NCBI RefSeq assembly: GCF_900240975.1
Contig: NZ_LT968776.1
Location: forward strand, 3,691,216 to 3,755,215
DNA from: Mycobacterium sp. 4858
GTDB lineage: Bacteria; Actinomycetota; Actinomycetes; Mycobacteriales; Mycobacteriaceae
Length of the DNA: 64,000 nucleotides
Direction of reading: 5' to 3'
Position numbers and translations under genes: made by a program. Shown in pieces: positions 17,616 to 26,186 of this stretch. Under the pieces are notes generated by a model. It ran no database searches. It was not told the origin of the DNA and worked only from the letters and a program-made list of their open reading frames with translations. Each line of letters opens with the position of its first letter. The first letter of the stretch is position 1.

Positions 17616-19247
17616 ATGGACGCGATAACCCAGGTGCCGCTGCCGGCCAACGAGCCGGTCCACGACTACGCGCCGCAATCCCCGGAACGCGACCGGCTGC
17701 GTGCCGAGCTGGCCGCGCTGGCCGACCACCCGATCGACCTCCCGCACGTCATCGGCGGCAGACACCGGATGGGCGACGGTGATCGCATCGAGGTCGTCCA
17801 ACCGCACCGGCACGCCGCCACGCTGGGCACCCTGACCAACGCCGTGCACGCCGACGCGGCGGCGGCGATCGACGCCGCCATGGCAGCGAAACCCGCCTGG
17901 GCGGCAATGCCTTTCGACGAGCGTGCGGCGGTGTTCCTGCGGGCCGCGGACCTGCTGGCCGGGCCCTGGCGGGAGAAGATCGCCGCCGCGACCATGCTGG
18001 GCCAATCGAAATCCGTCTACCAGGCCGAGATCGACTCGCCCTGCGAGCAGGTCGACTTCTGGCGCTTCAACGTGGAGTTCGCGCGCCAGATCCTGGCGCA
18101 GCAGCCGATCAGCGGGCCCGGCGAATGGAATCGCAGTGACTATCGCCCGCTCGACGGATTCGTCTACGCCATCACGCCGTTCAACTTCACCTCCATAGCG
18201 GGCAACCTGCCGACCGCGCCGGCGCTGATGGGCAACACCGTCGTGTGGAAGCCGTCGATCACGCAGACCCTGTCGGCCTACCTGACCATGCGGCTGCTGG
18301 AGGCCGCGGGGCTGCCGCCCGGCGTCATCAACCTCGTCACCGGCGACGGGTTCGCGGTGTCCGACGTTGCGCTGGCCGACCCGCGGCTGGCCGGCATCCA
18401 CTTCACCGGGTCCACCGGCACCTTCCAGCGCCTGTGGCAGCAGGTGGGCGCCAATATCGGTCGCTACCACAGCTATCCGCGGCTGGTCGGCGAGACCGGC
18501 GGCAAGGACTTCGTGGTGGCGCACCCTTCGGCGCGGCCGGATGTGCTGCGCACCGCGCTGATTCGCGGTGCGTTCGACTACCAGGGCCAGAAATGCTCGG
18601 CGGCGTCGCGGGCGTTCATCCCGCACTCGGTGTGGCGGCGCATCGGCGACGACTTCCTGGGCCAGACCGCCGCGCTGCGCTACGGCGACGTCACCGACCT
18701 GACCAACTACGGCGGGGCGCTGATCGACGAGCGGGCGTTCGCCAAGAACGTCGAGGCGATCGAGCGGGCGAAGAGCGCCGCCCACGTCACCATCGCGGTG
18801 GGCGGCGAATACGACGACAGCGTCGGCTATTTCGTACGCCCCACGGTGCTGCTGTCCGACGACCCGGCCGACGAGTCGTTCGCCACCGAGTATTTCGGTC
18901 CGCTGCTGTCGGTGCACGTGTACCCCGACGACGACTACGAACGCATCCTCGGCGTGATCGACGGCGGCTCGCGGTACGCGCTGACGGGCGCGGTCATCGC
19001 CGATGATCGCGGGGCGGTGCTGGCCGCGCAGGAGCGCCTGCGCTTCGCCGCCGGGAACTTCTACGTCAACGACAAACCCACGGGCGCGGTCGTCGGGCGC
19101 CAGCCGTTCGGTGGCTCGCGTGGCTCGGGCACCAACGACAAGGCCGGCTCGGTGCTGAACCTGTTGCGCTGGACGTCGGCCCGCACCATCAAGGAGACGT
19201 TCGTCCCGGCGACCCACCATACCTACCCGCACATGGCGGCCGAGTGA
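17616..19247 (+). CDS. rocA: Delta-1-pyrroline-5-carboxylate dehydrogenase
   Basis: This 543-aa aldehyde dehydrogenase oxidises glutamate semialdehyde/P5C to glutamate with NAD+, the second step of proline breakdown. It shows 'FTGSTGTF' (cofactor loop), 'GETGGKDFV' (general-base glutamate) and the catalytic cysteine in 'FDYQGQKCSAASRAF'. The length equals Rv1187. I took ATG 17616 ('MDAITQVPLP'), after GAGGA at 17601-17605; the frame is open far upstream, but that sequence is the antisense of pruC. The stop overlaps the start of the proline dehydrogenase gene (TGATG), so the two are translationally coupled. Substrate supply comes directly from that partner enzyme. Confidence 0.95.
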   Translation: MDAITQVPLPANEPVHDYAPQSPERDRLRAELAALADHPIDLPHVIGGRHRMGDGDRIEVVQPHRHAATLGTLTNAVHADAAAAIDAAMAAKPAWAAMPFDERAAVFLRAADLLAGPWREKIAAATMLGQSKSVYQAEIDSPCEQVDFWRFNVEFARQILAQQPISGPGEWNRSDYRPLDGFVYAITPFNFTSIAGNLPTAPALMGNTVVWKPSITQTLSAYLTMRLLEAAGLPPGVINLVTGDGFAVSDVALADPRLAGIHFTGSTGTFQRLWQQVGANIGRYHSYPRLVGETGGKDFVVAHPSARPDVLRTALIRGAFDYQGQKCSAASRAFIPHSVWRRIGDDFLGQTAALRYGDVTDLTNYGGALIDERAFAKNVEAIERAKSAAHVTIAVGGEYDDSVGYFVRPTVLLSDDPADESFATEYFGPLLSVHVYPDDDYERILGVIDGGSRYALTGAVIADDRGAVLAAQERLRFAAGNFYVNDKPTGAVVGRQPFGGSRGSGTNDKAGSVLNLLRWTSARTIKETFVPATHHTYPHMAAE

Positions 19248-20209
19248 TGACCGGCGTGTTCGCCAGCACGCTGCGCCCGGCGATCATGGCCGCCAGCCGG
19301 CGACCGGGATTGCGCCGGGCCGCCGAAGGCCTGCCCATCACCCGTCGGGTGGTGCACCGCTTCGTTCCCGGCGAGACCATCGACAGCGCGCTGGGCAGCG
19401 TTGCGGCGCTTCGTGGTTCGGGCCGGTGCGTCAGCCTCGACTACCTCGGTGAAGACGTCACCGACGCCGGCGCCGCCAACTCGGCGGTGGCGGTGTATCG
19501 GGACCTGATCGACCGGCTGGCCCGGTTCGGCGATGACGCGGCCGACCGGCCGCTCGAGGTGTCGCTGAAGCTGTCGGCCCTGGGGCAGGCGCTGGGTCGC
19601 GACGGTGAGAAGATCGCCCGGGAGAACGCCTTCGCGATCTGCGAAGCGGCGCAGCGCGCCGGCGTGTGGGTGACGGTGGACGCCGAGGACCACACGACGA
19701 CGGACTCCACGCTGGCGATCGTGCGCGATCTGCGGAACGACTTCTCTTGGCTGGGCGTGGCGTTGCAGGCCTACCTGCGGCGCACGTTGGGCGATTGCCG
19801 GGAATTCGCCGACGCCGGGGCGCGAATCCGGTTGTGCAAGGGCGCCTACGACGAACCGGCGGCGGTGGCCTATCGCGACCCCGCCGCGGTGACCGATTCC
19901 TACCTGCGTTGCCTGCGGGTGTTGATGGCCGGTTCGGGCTACCCCATGGTGGCTTCCCACGACCCGGCGATCATCGAGAAGGTGCCCGCGCTGGCCCGCG
20001 AAGTGGGTCGCGATACAACGGATTTCGAGTATCAGATGCTGTACGGCATCCGCGATGGGGAGCAGCGACGGCTCGCCGACTCCGGCAACCGGGTCCGCGT
20101 TTACGTGCCGTTCGGCACCCAGTGGTACGGCTACTTCATGCGCCGCCTGGCCGAGCGGCCCGCGAACCTGACGTTCTTCCTGCGGGCGCTGGCGCAGCGC
20201 GGGCACTGA
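19247..20209 (+). CDS. putA: Proline dehydrogenase
   Basis: This 320-aa FAD enzyme has the monofunctional PRODH TIM-barrel fold and oxidises proline to P5C, passing electrons to the membrane quinone pool. Family motifs: 'DYLGEDV' near the N-terminus, 'VSLKLSALGQ', 'RLCKGAYDEP', and the substrate-binding C-terminal arginines in 'YGYFMRRLAERPAN'. ATG 19247 shares a base with the rocA stop; a GTG at 19244 would add one residue. It is the Rv1188 orthologue, also called pruB. After it, synteny with M. tuberculosis breaks: sigI (Rv1189) is missing and a 13E12-type gene follows. Confidence 0.93.
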   Translation: MTGVFASTLRPAIMAASRRPGLRRAAEGLPITRRVVHRFVPGETIDSALGSVAALRGSGRCVSLDYLGEDVTDAGAANSAVAVYRDLIDRLARFGDDAADRPLEVSLKLSALGQALGRDGEKIARENAFAICEAAQRAGVWVTVDAEDHTTTDSTLAIVRDLRNDFSWLGVALQAYLRRTLGDCREFADAGARIRLCKGAYDEPAAVAYRDPAAVTDSYLRCLRVLMAGSGYPMVASHDPAIIEKVPALAREVGRDTTDFEYQMLYGIRDGEQRRLADSGNRVRVYVPFGTQWYGYFMRRLAERPANLTFFLRALAQRGH

Positions 20210-20433
20210 GTGGGAGCTCACGGCTTTGCGTGTGCCGTCAGGGCGGCGACACGCCCGACGATCACCGCCCTGTCCGCACAGTCAAAGCCCTGGGCGCACA
20301 CTCGAGGCGCGGGCGTTGAGCCATAGCGACGGTGGGGCGTTTGGTGGCCAATCAGGTTGCCTGGCTTGGTGGCTGACGACCGTCGCCCCGGAGACAGCCC
20401 GGATTTGTCGGTGGTCGCTGCGATGATGTGGTT

Positions 20434-21678
20434 ATGTCTTTGACCGCCTCGCCTCCCGTGGAGGTGAATCCTGCTGAGCGCCTGGATGGGTTGTTTGAGG
20501 AGTTGGCGGAGTTGGCGGGTCAGCGTAATGCGATTGATGGGCGCATCGTGGAGATCGTCGCTGAGTTGGATCGTGACGAGCTCTGTGGTGTCACGGGCGC
20601 GCGGTCGGTGGCGGCGTTGGTGGCCTGGAAGCTGGGCTTGTCGTCGGCGAATGCCCACACGATCAGCACCGTGGCACACCGGCTGCAGGAGTTTCCGCGC
20701 TGCGCCCAGGGCCTGCGGGAGGGTCGGCTGTCGCTGGATCAGGTCGGGGTCATCGCCGCGCAAGCGGGTGAGGGATCTGATGAGCATTACGCGCAGCTCG
20801 CCCAGGTCGCTACGGTCAACCAGCTGCGCACCGCGGTCAAGCTGGAACCGCGACCCGAACCCGAAACTCGGCCGCAACCGCAGCCGGCGATCACCAAGAC
20901 CGCCGATGAGGAGTTCACCTGCTGGCGCATCAGGCTGCCGCACCTGGACGCGGCGAAGTTCGACGCCGCCTTGGCCTCTCATCGGGATGCGCTGATCGCC
21001 GAATGGAAACACGCCCGCGACAACGACGACATCCCAGCGCAGATCGCACCGCCACTGCCGGGCACCGTCGAGGCGTTCATGCGCCTGGTCGAGACCGGAT
21101 GGGACGCCGAAGCCGCACGGCGCCCCCACGGCCAGCACACCACGGTGGTGGTGCACCTCGACGTCGAGCAGCCCGCCGCCGCGCTGCATCTGGGTCCGCT
21201 GCTCACCGAGGATGACCGCCGCTACCTGACCTGCGATGCCACCTGCGAGGTGTGGTTCGAACGTGCCGGCGAGGTCATCGGCGCCGGCCGAACGACGCGC
21301 ACGATCAGCCGGCGGCTACGCCGGGCGCTGGAGCATCGCCACCGCATGTGCGCGGTGCCCGGCTGCGGCGCCACCCGCGGCCTGCACGCCCACCACCTCC
21401 GGCACTGGGAAGACGGCGGCCCCACCGAGCTGGCCAACCTCGTACTGGTCTGCCCCTATCACCACCGACTGCACCACCGCGGCCTGATCACCCTCACCGG
21501 ACCCGCCGCCGACCTCACCGTCACCGACAACCGCGGCAGACCACTCAGCGCAGCATCACTTGCGCGCCCACCCACCCTGGCCCCACCCGCCGTCGCACCA
21601 TGCCCCGGACCCACCGGCGAACGCGCCGACTGGTGGTGGTACGACCCCTTCCAATCACAACCACCGCCCTCCAACTAG
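20434..21678 (+). CDS. 13E12 repeat family protein (DUF222 plus HNH nuclease domain)
   Basis: This ~414-aa protein combines an N-terminal DUF222 domain ('LFEELAELAGQRNAIDGRI', 'GARSVAALVAWKLGLS') with a C-terminal HNH motif ('CAVPGCGATRGLHAHHLRHW' then 'LVCPYHHRLHH'), where cysteines and histidines hold metal. Such genes are the 13E12/REP13E12 multicopy family of mycobacteria, linked to repeats and phage integration, with unproven function. The first ~450 bp use many TTG/TTT codons, unlike neighbours, while the 3' half is fully GC-biased, which suggests a mosaic or mobile origin. No clean terminal inverted repeat is visible. The start could also be GTG 20428; neither has a good ribosome-binding site. 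It lies exactly at the break where sigI is lost. Confidence 0.85.
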   Translation: MSLTASPPVEVNPAERLDGLFEELAELAGQRNAIDGRIVEIVAELDRDELCGVTGARSVAALVAWKLGLSSANAHTISTVAHRLQEFPRCAQGLREGRLSLDQVGVIAAQAGEGSDEHYAQLAQVATVNQLRTAVKLEPRPEPETRPQPQPAITKTADEEFTCWRIRLPHLDAAKFDAALASHRDALIAEWKHARDNDDIPAQIAPPLPGTVEAFMRLVETGWDAEAARRPHGQHTTVVVHLDVEQPAAALHLGPLLTEDDRRYLTCDATCEVWFERAGEVIGAGRTTRTISRRLRRALEHRHRMCAVPGCGATRGLHAHHLRHWEDGGPTELANLVLVCPYHHRLHHRGLITLTGPAADLTVTDNRGRPLSAASLARPPTLAPPAVAPCPGPTGERADWWWYDPFQSQPPPSN

Positions 21679-21765
21679 GCCGGCAACGCGGTCGTCGACG
21701 AGATTCCCGATCTCGGCGTCACGGGTTTCGCGCTGGATCCTCAACTGTTACATCGGCTACCCGAG

Positions 21766-22809
21766 TCAGCCGGGGCAGCCCTCACGGTTCGCGGTGTCAA
21801 GCGCCTTCGGCGCGCCCTCGAGGGCGGAGTGCAGCGACTCGAAGACCTGCGGGTCCCACGTCAGCGCCGTCTTCCAGTCCAGCCCGGCCTGGTTGGAGAC
21901 GAAAATGCTGTGCGTGTCGTCGAACGCGTAGCAGCGCCGGTGCGGCAGCACGGAATCGGGCAGGTCGACCGCCAGCGCGCTACGCAACGCCACGATGCCG
22001 TCGTTGGGCCACACCATGGGGTTGACCTGACCGGCCTTGGTGAACTTCTTGCCCCCGATCAGCACCACCGGGATCTTGTCCAACACCCCGGCCTGGAACT
22101 GGTTCCAGCCGTCCTTGCCCATCAGGTAAGCCTGATTCACCTCGCGGCCGGAACCCGACACCAGCCGCAGCACTTCGGTCTTGAAACCCTTCATCGCGTT
22201 CTCGCAGAACTGGTCGCCTGCGCAGTCGGTCAGCGGGAGGACGTCGTTGGCGTAATCCGACAGGTACGAGCCCTGCCACGGCGTGCCGATCGTGGTCAGC
22301 GAGCGGACGTGCACCGCCGAGTTCGTGGTGGTCAGTACCCGGATCGCCGCCCGCGAGTACAGGCCGCCCATCGAGTGGCCGACCAGGTCGACCTCGTTTA
22401 TGCCCTTGTCAGTGTGCAGGTAGGTCAAAAACCGCGCCAGGTGTTCGCCGGCGGTGTCGATGCTCCCGGTGGAGTTCACGGTCATGTTCTCCGGCAGCGT
22501 GATTGGGCAGACCCCGAACGGGCCGAAGCCGGTCTGGTCCACCACCTGCCCCCGGCCGGCCATCGCCGGTGACGTGAACACCTTGTAGCCCTGCTTGAGC
22601 AGGTATTCGCGGATCGCGGTGTCGGTGTTGCCCGCCGCCAGCCCGGTCGAGCACGCCTGGTCGGGTGTGGTGAACGGGCTCGTCGCATCCCCGCCGGAGA
22701 CGATGACGACCGCCTGCGACGCCGCGCGCTTCTGGTCGGACCGGCCGCACCCCAGCAGCATCGACGTCGTGGCCACCACGATCGCGGTGAGCGCCAGCAT
22801 GCGTCGCAC
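21766..22809 (-). CDS. Exported lipase/esterase lipoprotein (alpha/beta hydrolase, lipase class 2-like)
   Basis: This ~347-aa protein begins with a lipoprotein signal peptide: 'MRRML', a hydrophobic stretch, then the lipobox-like 'MLLGC' with Cys near residue 21, so it is probably membrane-anchored on the outer face. The hydrolase nucleophile is in 'LVGHSMGGLYSRAA'. Later motifs include 'TIGTPWQGSYLSDYAND' and 'WPNDGIVALRSAL' with a likely acid, and 'DDTHSIFVSN' with a likely histidine. Four further cysteines may pair outside the cell. Start: GTG 22809 supplies two arginines; ATG 22800 is the alternative. It is the last gene of the minus-strand catabolic run and may release acyl or steryl substrates, an inference from position only. 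Confidence 0.75.
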   Translation of the reverse strand: MRRMLALTAIVVATTSMLLGCGRSDQKRAASQAVVIVSGGDATSPFTTPDQACSTGLAAGNTDTAIREYLLKQGYKVFTSPAMAGRGQVVDQTGFGPFGVCPITLPENMTVNSTGSIDTAGEHLARFLTYLHTDKGINEVDLVGHSMGGLYSRAAIRVLTTTNSAVHVRSLTTIGTPWQGSYLSDYANDVLPLTDCAGDQFCENAMKGFKTEVLRLVSGSGREVNQAYLMGKDGWNQFQAGVLDKIPVVLIGGKKFTKAGQVNPMVWPNDGIVALRSALAVDLPDSVLPHRRCYAFDDTHSIFVSNQAGLDWKTALTWDPQVFESLHSALEGAPKALDTANREGCPG

Positions 22810-22859
22810 ACCCTGGATGCTAACCGTCGCACCGGCCGCGATCGGCCGATTCGAGCGAC

Positions 22860-23471
22860 TCAGGGGGCGCGTCTGGGCCGTGCGCGTTCGCCGGCGAACC
22901 CGCGCACCGCGTAGGCGCGCACGAACTCGGCCACCGCCTCGGGATCGTCCATGTCCAGCGTCGAGGACGGCGTGCTGAAGAGCGAGAACAGGATGCGCGC
23001 GAACCATTCGCCGGCGGTCTGGACGTCGAGGTCCTTGCGCACCTCCCCGGTGAGCCTGGCGGCCGACAGGTAGGGCGCGACGAAGTCGACGCACTCGCGC
23101 AGCAGCACGGCGGCGTCCTTGGTCAGCAGCAGGCTGATGGCGTCCTCGTCGAAATACTTCTCGGATGCGATGGATCGCCGGGCCTGGGTTACGAAAACGG
23201 CTGCCTCGCTGAGCTTTTCCTCGAGGGAAGCGCCGCGCGCCATGGCTTTGGACATCTCGCAGTAGAACCGCTCGGAAGCGTGTTCGGCGCAGGCTTCGAT
23301 GATGGCGCCCTTGTCGCCGAAGTACTCGTAGATGGTGCTGCGCGACACCCCGGCCGTCCTGGCGATGTCGACGATCGTCGCCTTCTGCAACCCCTGCTTG
23401 CGGAAGCAGGCGTACGCGGATTCCACGATCAACTCGCGGGTGTCGATGGCCTGGGCGGCCGCTTGGGTCAT
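22860..23471 (-). CDS. TetR-family transcriptional regulator of the side-chain catabolic cluster
   Basis: This 203-aa regulator has an N-terminal TetR helix-turn-helix ('ATIVDIARTAGVSRSTIYEYF', residues ~30-50, core 'AGVSRSTIYEYFGDKGAI') and an all-helical ligand domain. Its ATG (23471) shares one base with the alcohol dehydrogenase stop (TGATG), so it is translated as part of the operon. A gene placed like this usually represses its own operon and is released by a pathway intermediate, often an acyl-CoA. A likely operator is the 21-bp inverted repeat at the head of the operon (30677-30697). The ligand is unknown. Confidence 0.85.
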   Translation of the reverse strand: MTQAAAQAIDTRELIVESAYACFRKQGLQKATIVDIARTAGVSRSTIYEYFGDKGAIIEACAEHASERFYCEMSKAMARGASLEEKLSEAAVFVTQARRSIASEKYFDEDAISLLLTKDAAVLLRECVDFVAPYLSAARLTGEVRKDLDVQTAGEWFARILFSLFSTPSSTLDMDDPEAVAEFVRAYAVRGFAGERARPRRAP

Positions 23472-24541
23472 CACGGCACCAACGCACCCCGCGGCACCAA
23501 CCCGGCGTCGGCCGACGCAAAAGCGGCGTTGACGTCGGTCAGGTGGAACGGTTCGGGCATCAACCGGTCGAACGGGAACCTGGTGTGCTGCAGGAAGTTC
23601 AGGCCGATCGCCAGCGTGACGGGTTCGTAGAACATGACGCCGCGCACCGACTTGTTGCCGTAGACCAGCACGCTCGGATCCAGCTCGAAGGTTCGTCCCA
23701 TGCCGACGTTGCCGACCTCGAGGAGCGTTCCCCCGTTGTTGAGGAAGCCGATCCCCTCGGGAATGACGCCCGGCACGCCGACGACCTCGAGCACCCAGTC
23801 GGCGCCGACGCCGCCGGTGCGCGCGCGGACCTGTTGGGCGACCTCCGCGGCCGACAGGGCGCTCGCGTCGATGCAATGTGTGGCGCCGAAATCGGCGGCG
23901 ACGTCGAGCCGTTCGGGGATCTTGTCGATGACGATGACCTGCGCGGCACCGGCGGTGCGGGCCACGGCCGTGGCGTTGATGCCCAGCCCGCCCGCACCCT
24001 GGATGACCACCGTGTCGCCGAGGCGCACCTCGCGCAGCGCGAACAGCACCTGGGCCAGCGCGCAGTTCAGCGGGGCGACGGCTTCGTCCGGCAGGCCCTC
24101 GGGCACCTTGTACAGCGGCTGTCGCCGGCTGGTGTAGTAGTACTCGCCGTAGGCGGCGACGAAGTGCGGCGCCTGATCGTGTGTCCGGTATTCGCCGGCC
24201 ATCAGGTTCTGGCACGCGTGGGAGCGGCCCCGCGCGCAGGCGTGGCACTGGCCGCAGAACCAGAAATACGGCGTGACCACGCGATCCCCCACCGCCAGCG
24301 GCTTCCCGGTCGCATCGGTGGTCAGGCCGTCGCCCAGTTCGGCGATCTCGCCCACCATTTCGTGGCCCATGGCGAACGGGCACGGCAACGGCAGTTCGCC
24401 GCGGAAGATGTGCAGGTCAGATCCGCAGATGCCGGCCATCCGCAGCCGCAGCGCCGCGGTGCCGGGCGCCGGTGTGGTCAACGGAAACTCGGCCAGCTCG
24501 ATGGGACCGCCGTGGGCGGTCAGCAGCGCGAGCTTCGGCAT
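23471..24541 (-). CDS. Zinc-dependent alcohol dehydrogenase (MDR superfamily)
   Basis: This 356-aa medium-chain dehydrogenase has the catalytic zinc site 'GICGSDLHIF' and 'GHEMVGEI', a structural zinc cluster ('CGQCHACARGRSHAC'), and the nucleotide-binding loop 'VIQGAGGLGINATAVARTAG'. It probably oxidises an alcohol intermediate (for instance one produced by the operon's P450) to an aldehyde with NAD(P)+. The divergent aldehyde dehydrogenase could then form the acid. It starts at ATG 24541, 11 bp after the thiolase-like gene, and overlaps the TetR start. The exact substrate cannot be read from the sequence. Confidence 0.85.
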   Translation of the reverse strand: MPKLALLTAHGGPIELAEFPLTTPAPGTAALRLRMAGICGSDLHIFRGELPLPCPFAMGHEMVGEIAELGDGLTTDATGKPLAVGDRVVTPYFWFCGQCHACARGRSHACQNLMAGEYRTHDQAPHFVAAYGEYYYTSRRQPLYKVPEGLPDEAVAPLNCALAQVLFALREVRLGDTVVIQGAGGLGINATAVARTAGAAQVIVIDKIPERLDVAADFGATHCIDASALSAAEVAQQVRARTGGVGADWVLEVVGVPGVIPEGIGFLNNGGTLLEVGNVGMGRTFELDPSVLVYGNKSVRGVMFYEPVTLAIGLNFLQHTRFPFDRLMPEPFHLTDVNAAFASADAGLVPRGALVP

Positions 24542-24552
24542 GATGATCCCCC

Positions 24553-25722
24553 TCAGTTGGCGGGCGCCAGGATCAGCCCGCTGGTGGGCACGCCGGTTCC
24601 CGACGTGACGAGCACGTGCTCGACGTTGTCGACCTGGTTGTAGGACGTCCCGCGGACCTGGCGCACTCCCTCGGTGATGCCGTTCATGCCGTGGATGTAG
24701 GCCTCGCCGAGCAGCCCGCCATTGGTGTTGATCGGGAACTCCCCACCCAGTGAGAGCCGCTCGACGGTGGCGAAGTCCTTCGCCTCGCCGCGTCCGCAGA
24801 ACCCGAGCTCCTCGAGCTGGGCGAACACGAACGGCGTGAAATGGTCGTAGATGAAGGCGGTTTGGATGTCCTGCGGCTTGAGGCCCGAGTCGCGCCACAG
24901 CCTCTTGGCGACCACGCCCATCTCGGGCAGCCCGGTGATGTCGTCGCGGTAGTAGCTGGTCATCATCTCGCCGTCGGCGGCCGCGCCCTGGGCGGCCGCC
25001 GTGATGATCGCCGGCGGCTGTCGTAGGTCGTGCGCGCGTTCGGCGCTGGTGACCACGAGCGCGACCCCGCCGTCGCTTTCCTGGCAGCAATCCAGCAGCC
25101 GCAGTACCGGTTCGACGATCCACCGCGATTTCTGGTGATCTTCCAGCGTGATCGGACGCTGGTAGAACCAGGCATCGGGGTTGCGGGCCGCGTGCGCGCG
25201 GTCCACGACCGCGATGCGGCCGAAGTCTTCGTTGGTGACGCCATACGTCGACATGTAGCGCTGGGCGTGCATCGCGACCCACGCCGCGGGGGTGAGCAGT
25301 CCGAAGGGCGCGTAGTGCGCCATGAACAGCGGGGTCCCCAGGTCGGTGCGCCCGCTGCCGCCGAACCGCATGCCGGAGCGTTCGTTGAAGGCGCGCCAGC
25401 ACACCACCACGTCGGCGACGCCCGTCGCGACGGCCATGGCGGCGTGCACGACGGTGCCGGCGGCGGCCCCGCCGCCGTGGTGCACGCGGGAAAAGAAGCT
25501 CAGGTCGCCGATGCCCACGTTGCGGGCGATCTCGATCTCGTCGCTGGAATCCATCGTGAAGGTGACCATGCCGTCGACGTCTCCGGGTGTCAGGCCGGCG
25601 TCGTCGAGCGCGGCACTCACCGCCTCACAGGCCAATTGGAGCTCGCTGCGCCCCGACTCCTTGGAGAACTCGGTCTGGCCGATGCCGACGATGGCGCAGC
25701 TGCCGGGCAGCGAGGAACTCAC
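24553..25722 (-). CDS. Thiolase-like lipid-transfer protein / steroid side-chain aldolase (Ltp2 type)
   Basis: This 389-aa thiolase-fold protein shows 'CAIVGIGQTEFSK' at the N-terminus and 'INTNGGLLGEAYIHGMNGI' near the C-terminus. Where true thiolases carry the nucleophilic Cys, this protein has 'HHGGGAAAGT', as in Ltp2-type retro-aldolases. Ltp2 cleaves the hydroxylated steroid C22-CoA thioester to a 17-keto steroid plus propionyl-CoA, together with the DUF35 domain of ChsH2. Here a stand-alone DUF35 protein is encoded in the same operon. The start is GTG 25722, overlapping the upstream stop (GTGA). An aldolase role is inferred from sequence and gene order; the true substrate may be another branched acyl-CoA. 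Confidence 0.8.
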   Translation of the reverse strand: MSSSLPGSCAIVGIGQTEFSKESGRSELQLACEAVSAALDDAGLTPGDVDGMVTFTMDSSDEIEIARNVGIGDLSFFSRVHHGGGAAAGTVVHAAMAVATGVADVVVCWRAFNERSGMRFGGSGRTDLGTPLFMAHYAPFGLLTPAAWVAMHAQRYMSTYGVTNEDFGRIAVVDRAHAARNPDAWFYQRPITLEDHQKSRWIVEPVLRLLDCCQESDGGVALVVTSAERAHDLRQPPAIITAAAQGAAADGEMMTSYYRDDITGLPEMGVVAKRLWRDSGLKPQDIQTAFIYDHFTPFVFAQLEELGFCGRGEAKDFATVERLSLGGEFPINTNGGLLGEAYIHGMNGITEGVRQVRGTSYNQVDNVEHVLVTSGTGVPTSGLILAPAN

Positions 25723-26186
25723 GCTTGACTCGTTTCGCACGCCCCGTCGAGCAGGCTGAGGACCGCCGTACCCGAGACGTGGTCGCCCAAGCTGTTGGAG
25801 CCCTTGAACCTCACCTCTACGAAGTTCTCATCCCCGCTGCCCTCGGTCTTTCCGGTGACGCTGCCGGTGAAGCGCAGCGGGTCGTCCGGAAAGCACGGCA
25901 CGCCAAGGCGAATCGACAGGTTCTTGACCATCGCTTCGGGCCCGGCCCAGTCGGTGAGGAACCGCACGCAGTAGCCGTTGGTGGTGAGGATGTTCATGAA
26001 CAGGTTGGGCGAGCCCTGCTTGTTCGCGTAGTCGCGGTCGTGGTGCACGGGCATGAAGTCGCGGGTGGCGATCGCCCCGGCGACGATCATCGTTGTGGTG
26101 ATGGGGACTTCGAGCGGAGTCACCTCGTCGCCGACGGAGATGTCCGCCCAGCGCAGGGTGGTGGTGCGGCTCGCGGTGGTCGTCAT
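25719..26186 (-). CDS. MaoC-like enoyl-CoA hydratase, catalytic subunit (ChsH1 type)
   Basis: This 155-aa hot-dog protein carries the hydratase dyad D43 and H48 in 'ATRDFMPVHHDRD', the same spacing as the Asp/His pair of ChsH1, and the ChsH1-like 'GSPNLFMNILTTNGYCVRFL' and 'WAGPEAMVKNLSIRLGVP'. It should hydrate an alpha,beta-unsaturated acyl-CoA as one half of a heteromeric hydratase, the other half being the MaoC protein at 27.7-28.3 kb. ATG 26186 overlaps the stop of the acyl-CoA dehydrogenase (ATGA), and its own stop overlaps the aldolase start. The order hydratase then aldolase matches Rv3541c-Rv3540c. Confidence 0.82.
   Translation of the reverse strand: MTTTASRTTTLRWADISVGDEVTPLEVPITTTMIVAGAIATRDFMPVHHDRDYANKQGSPNLFMNILTTNGYCVRFLTDWAGPEAMVKNLSIRLGVPCFPDDPLRFTGSVTGKTEGSGDENFVEVRFKGSNSLGDHVSGTAVLSLLDGACETSQA

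Noticed and set aside
21679..21765. In-frame continuation past the DUF222 stop, suggesting a longer protein
   Set aside because: The sequence after the TAG does not resemble the 13E12 family and is only 87 bp before the convergent lipase gene; it may be a remnant, but nothing can be assigned.
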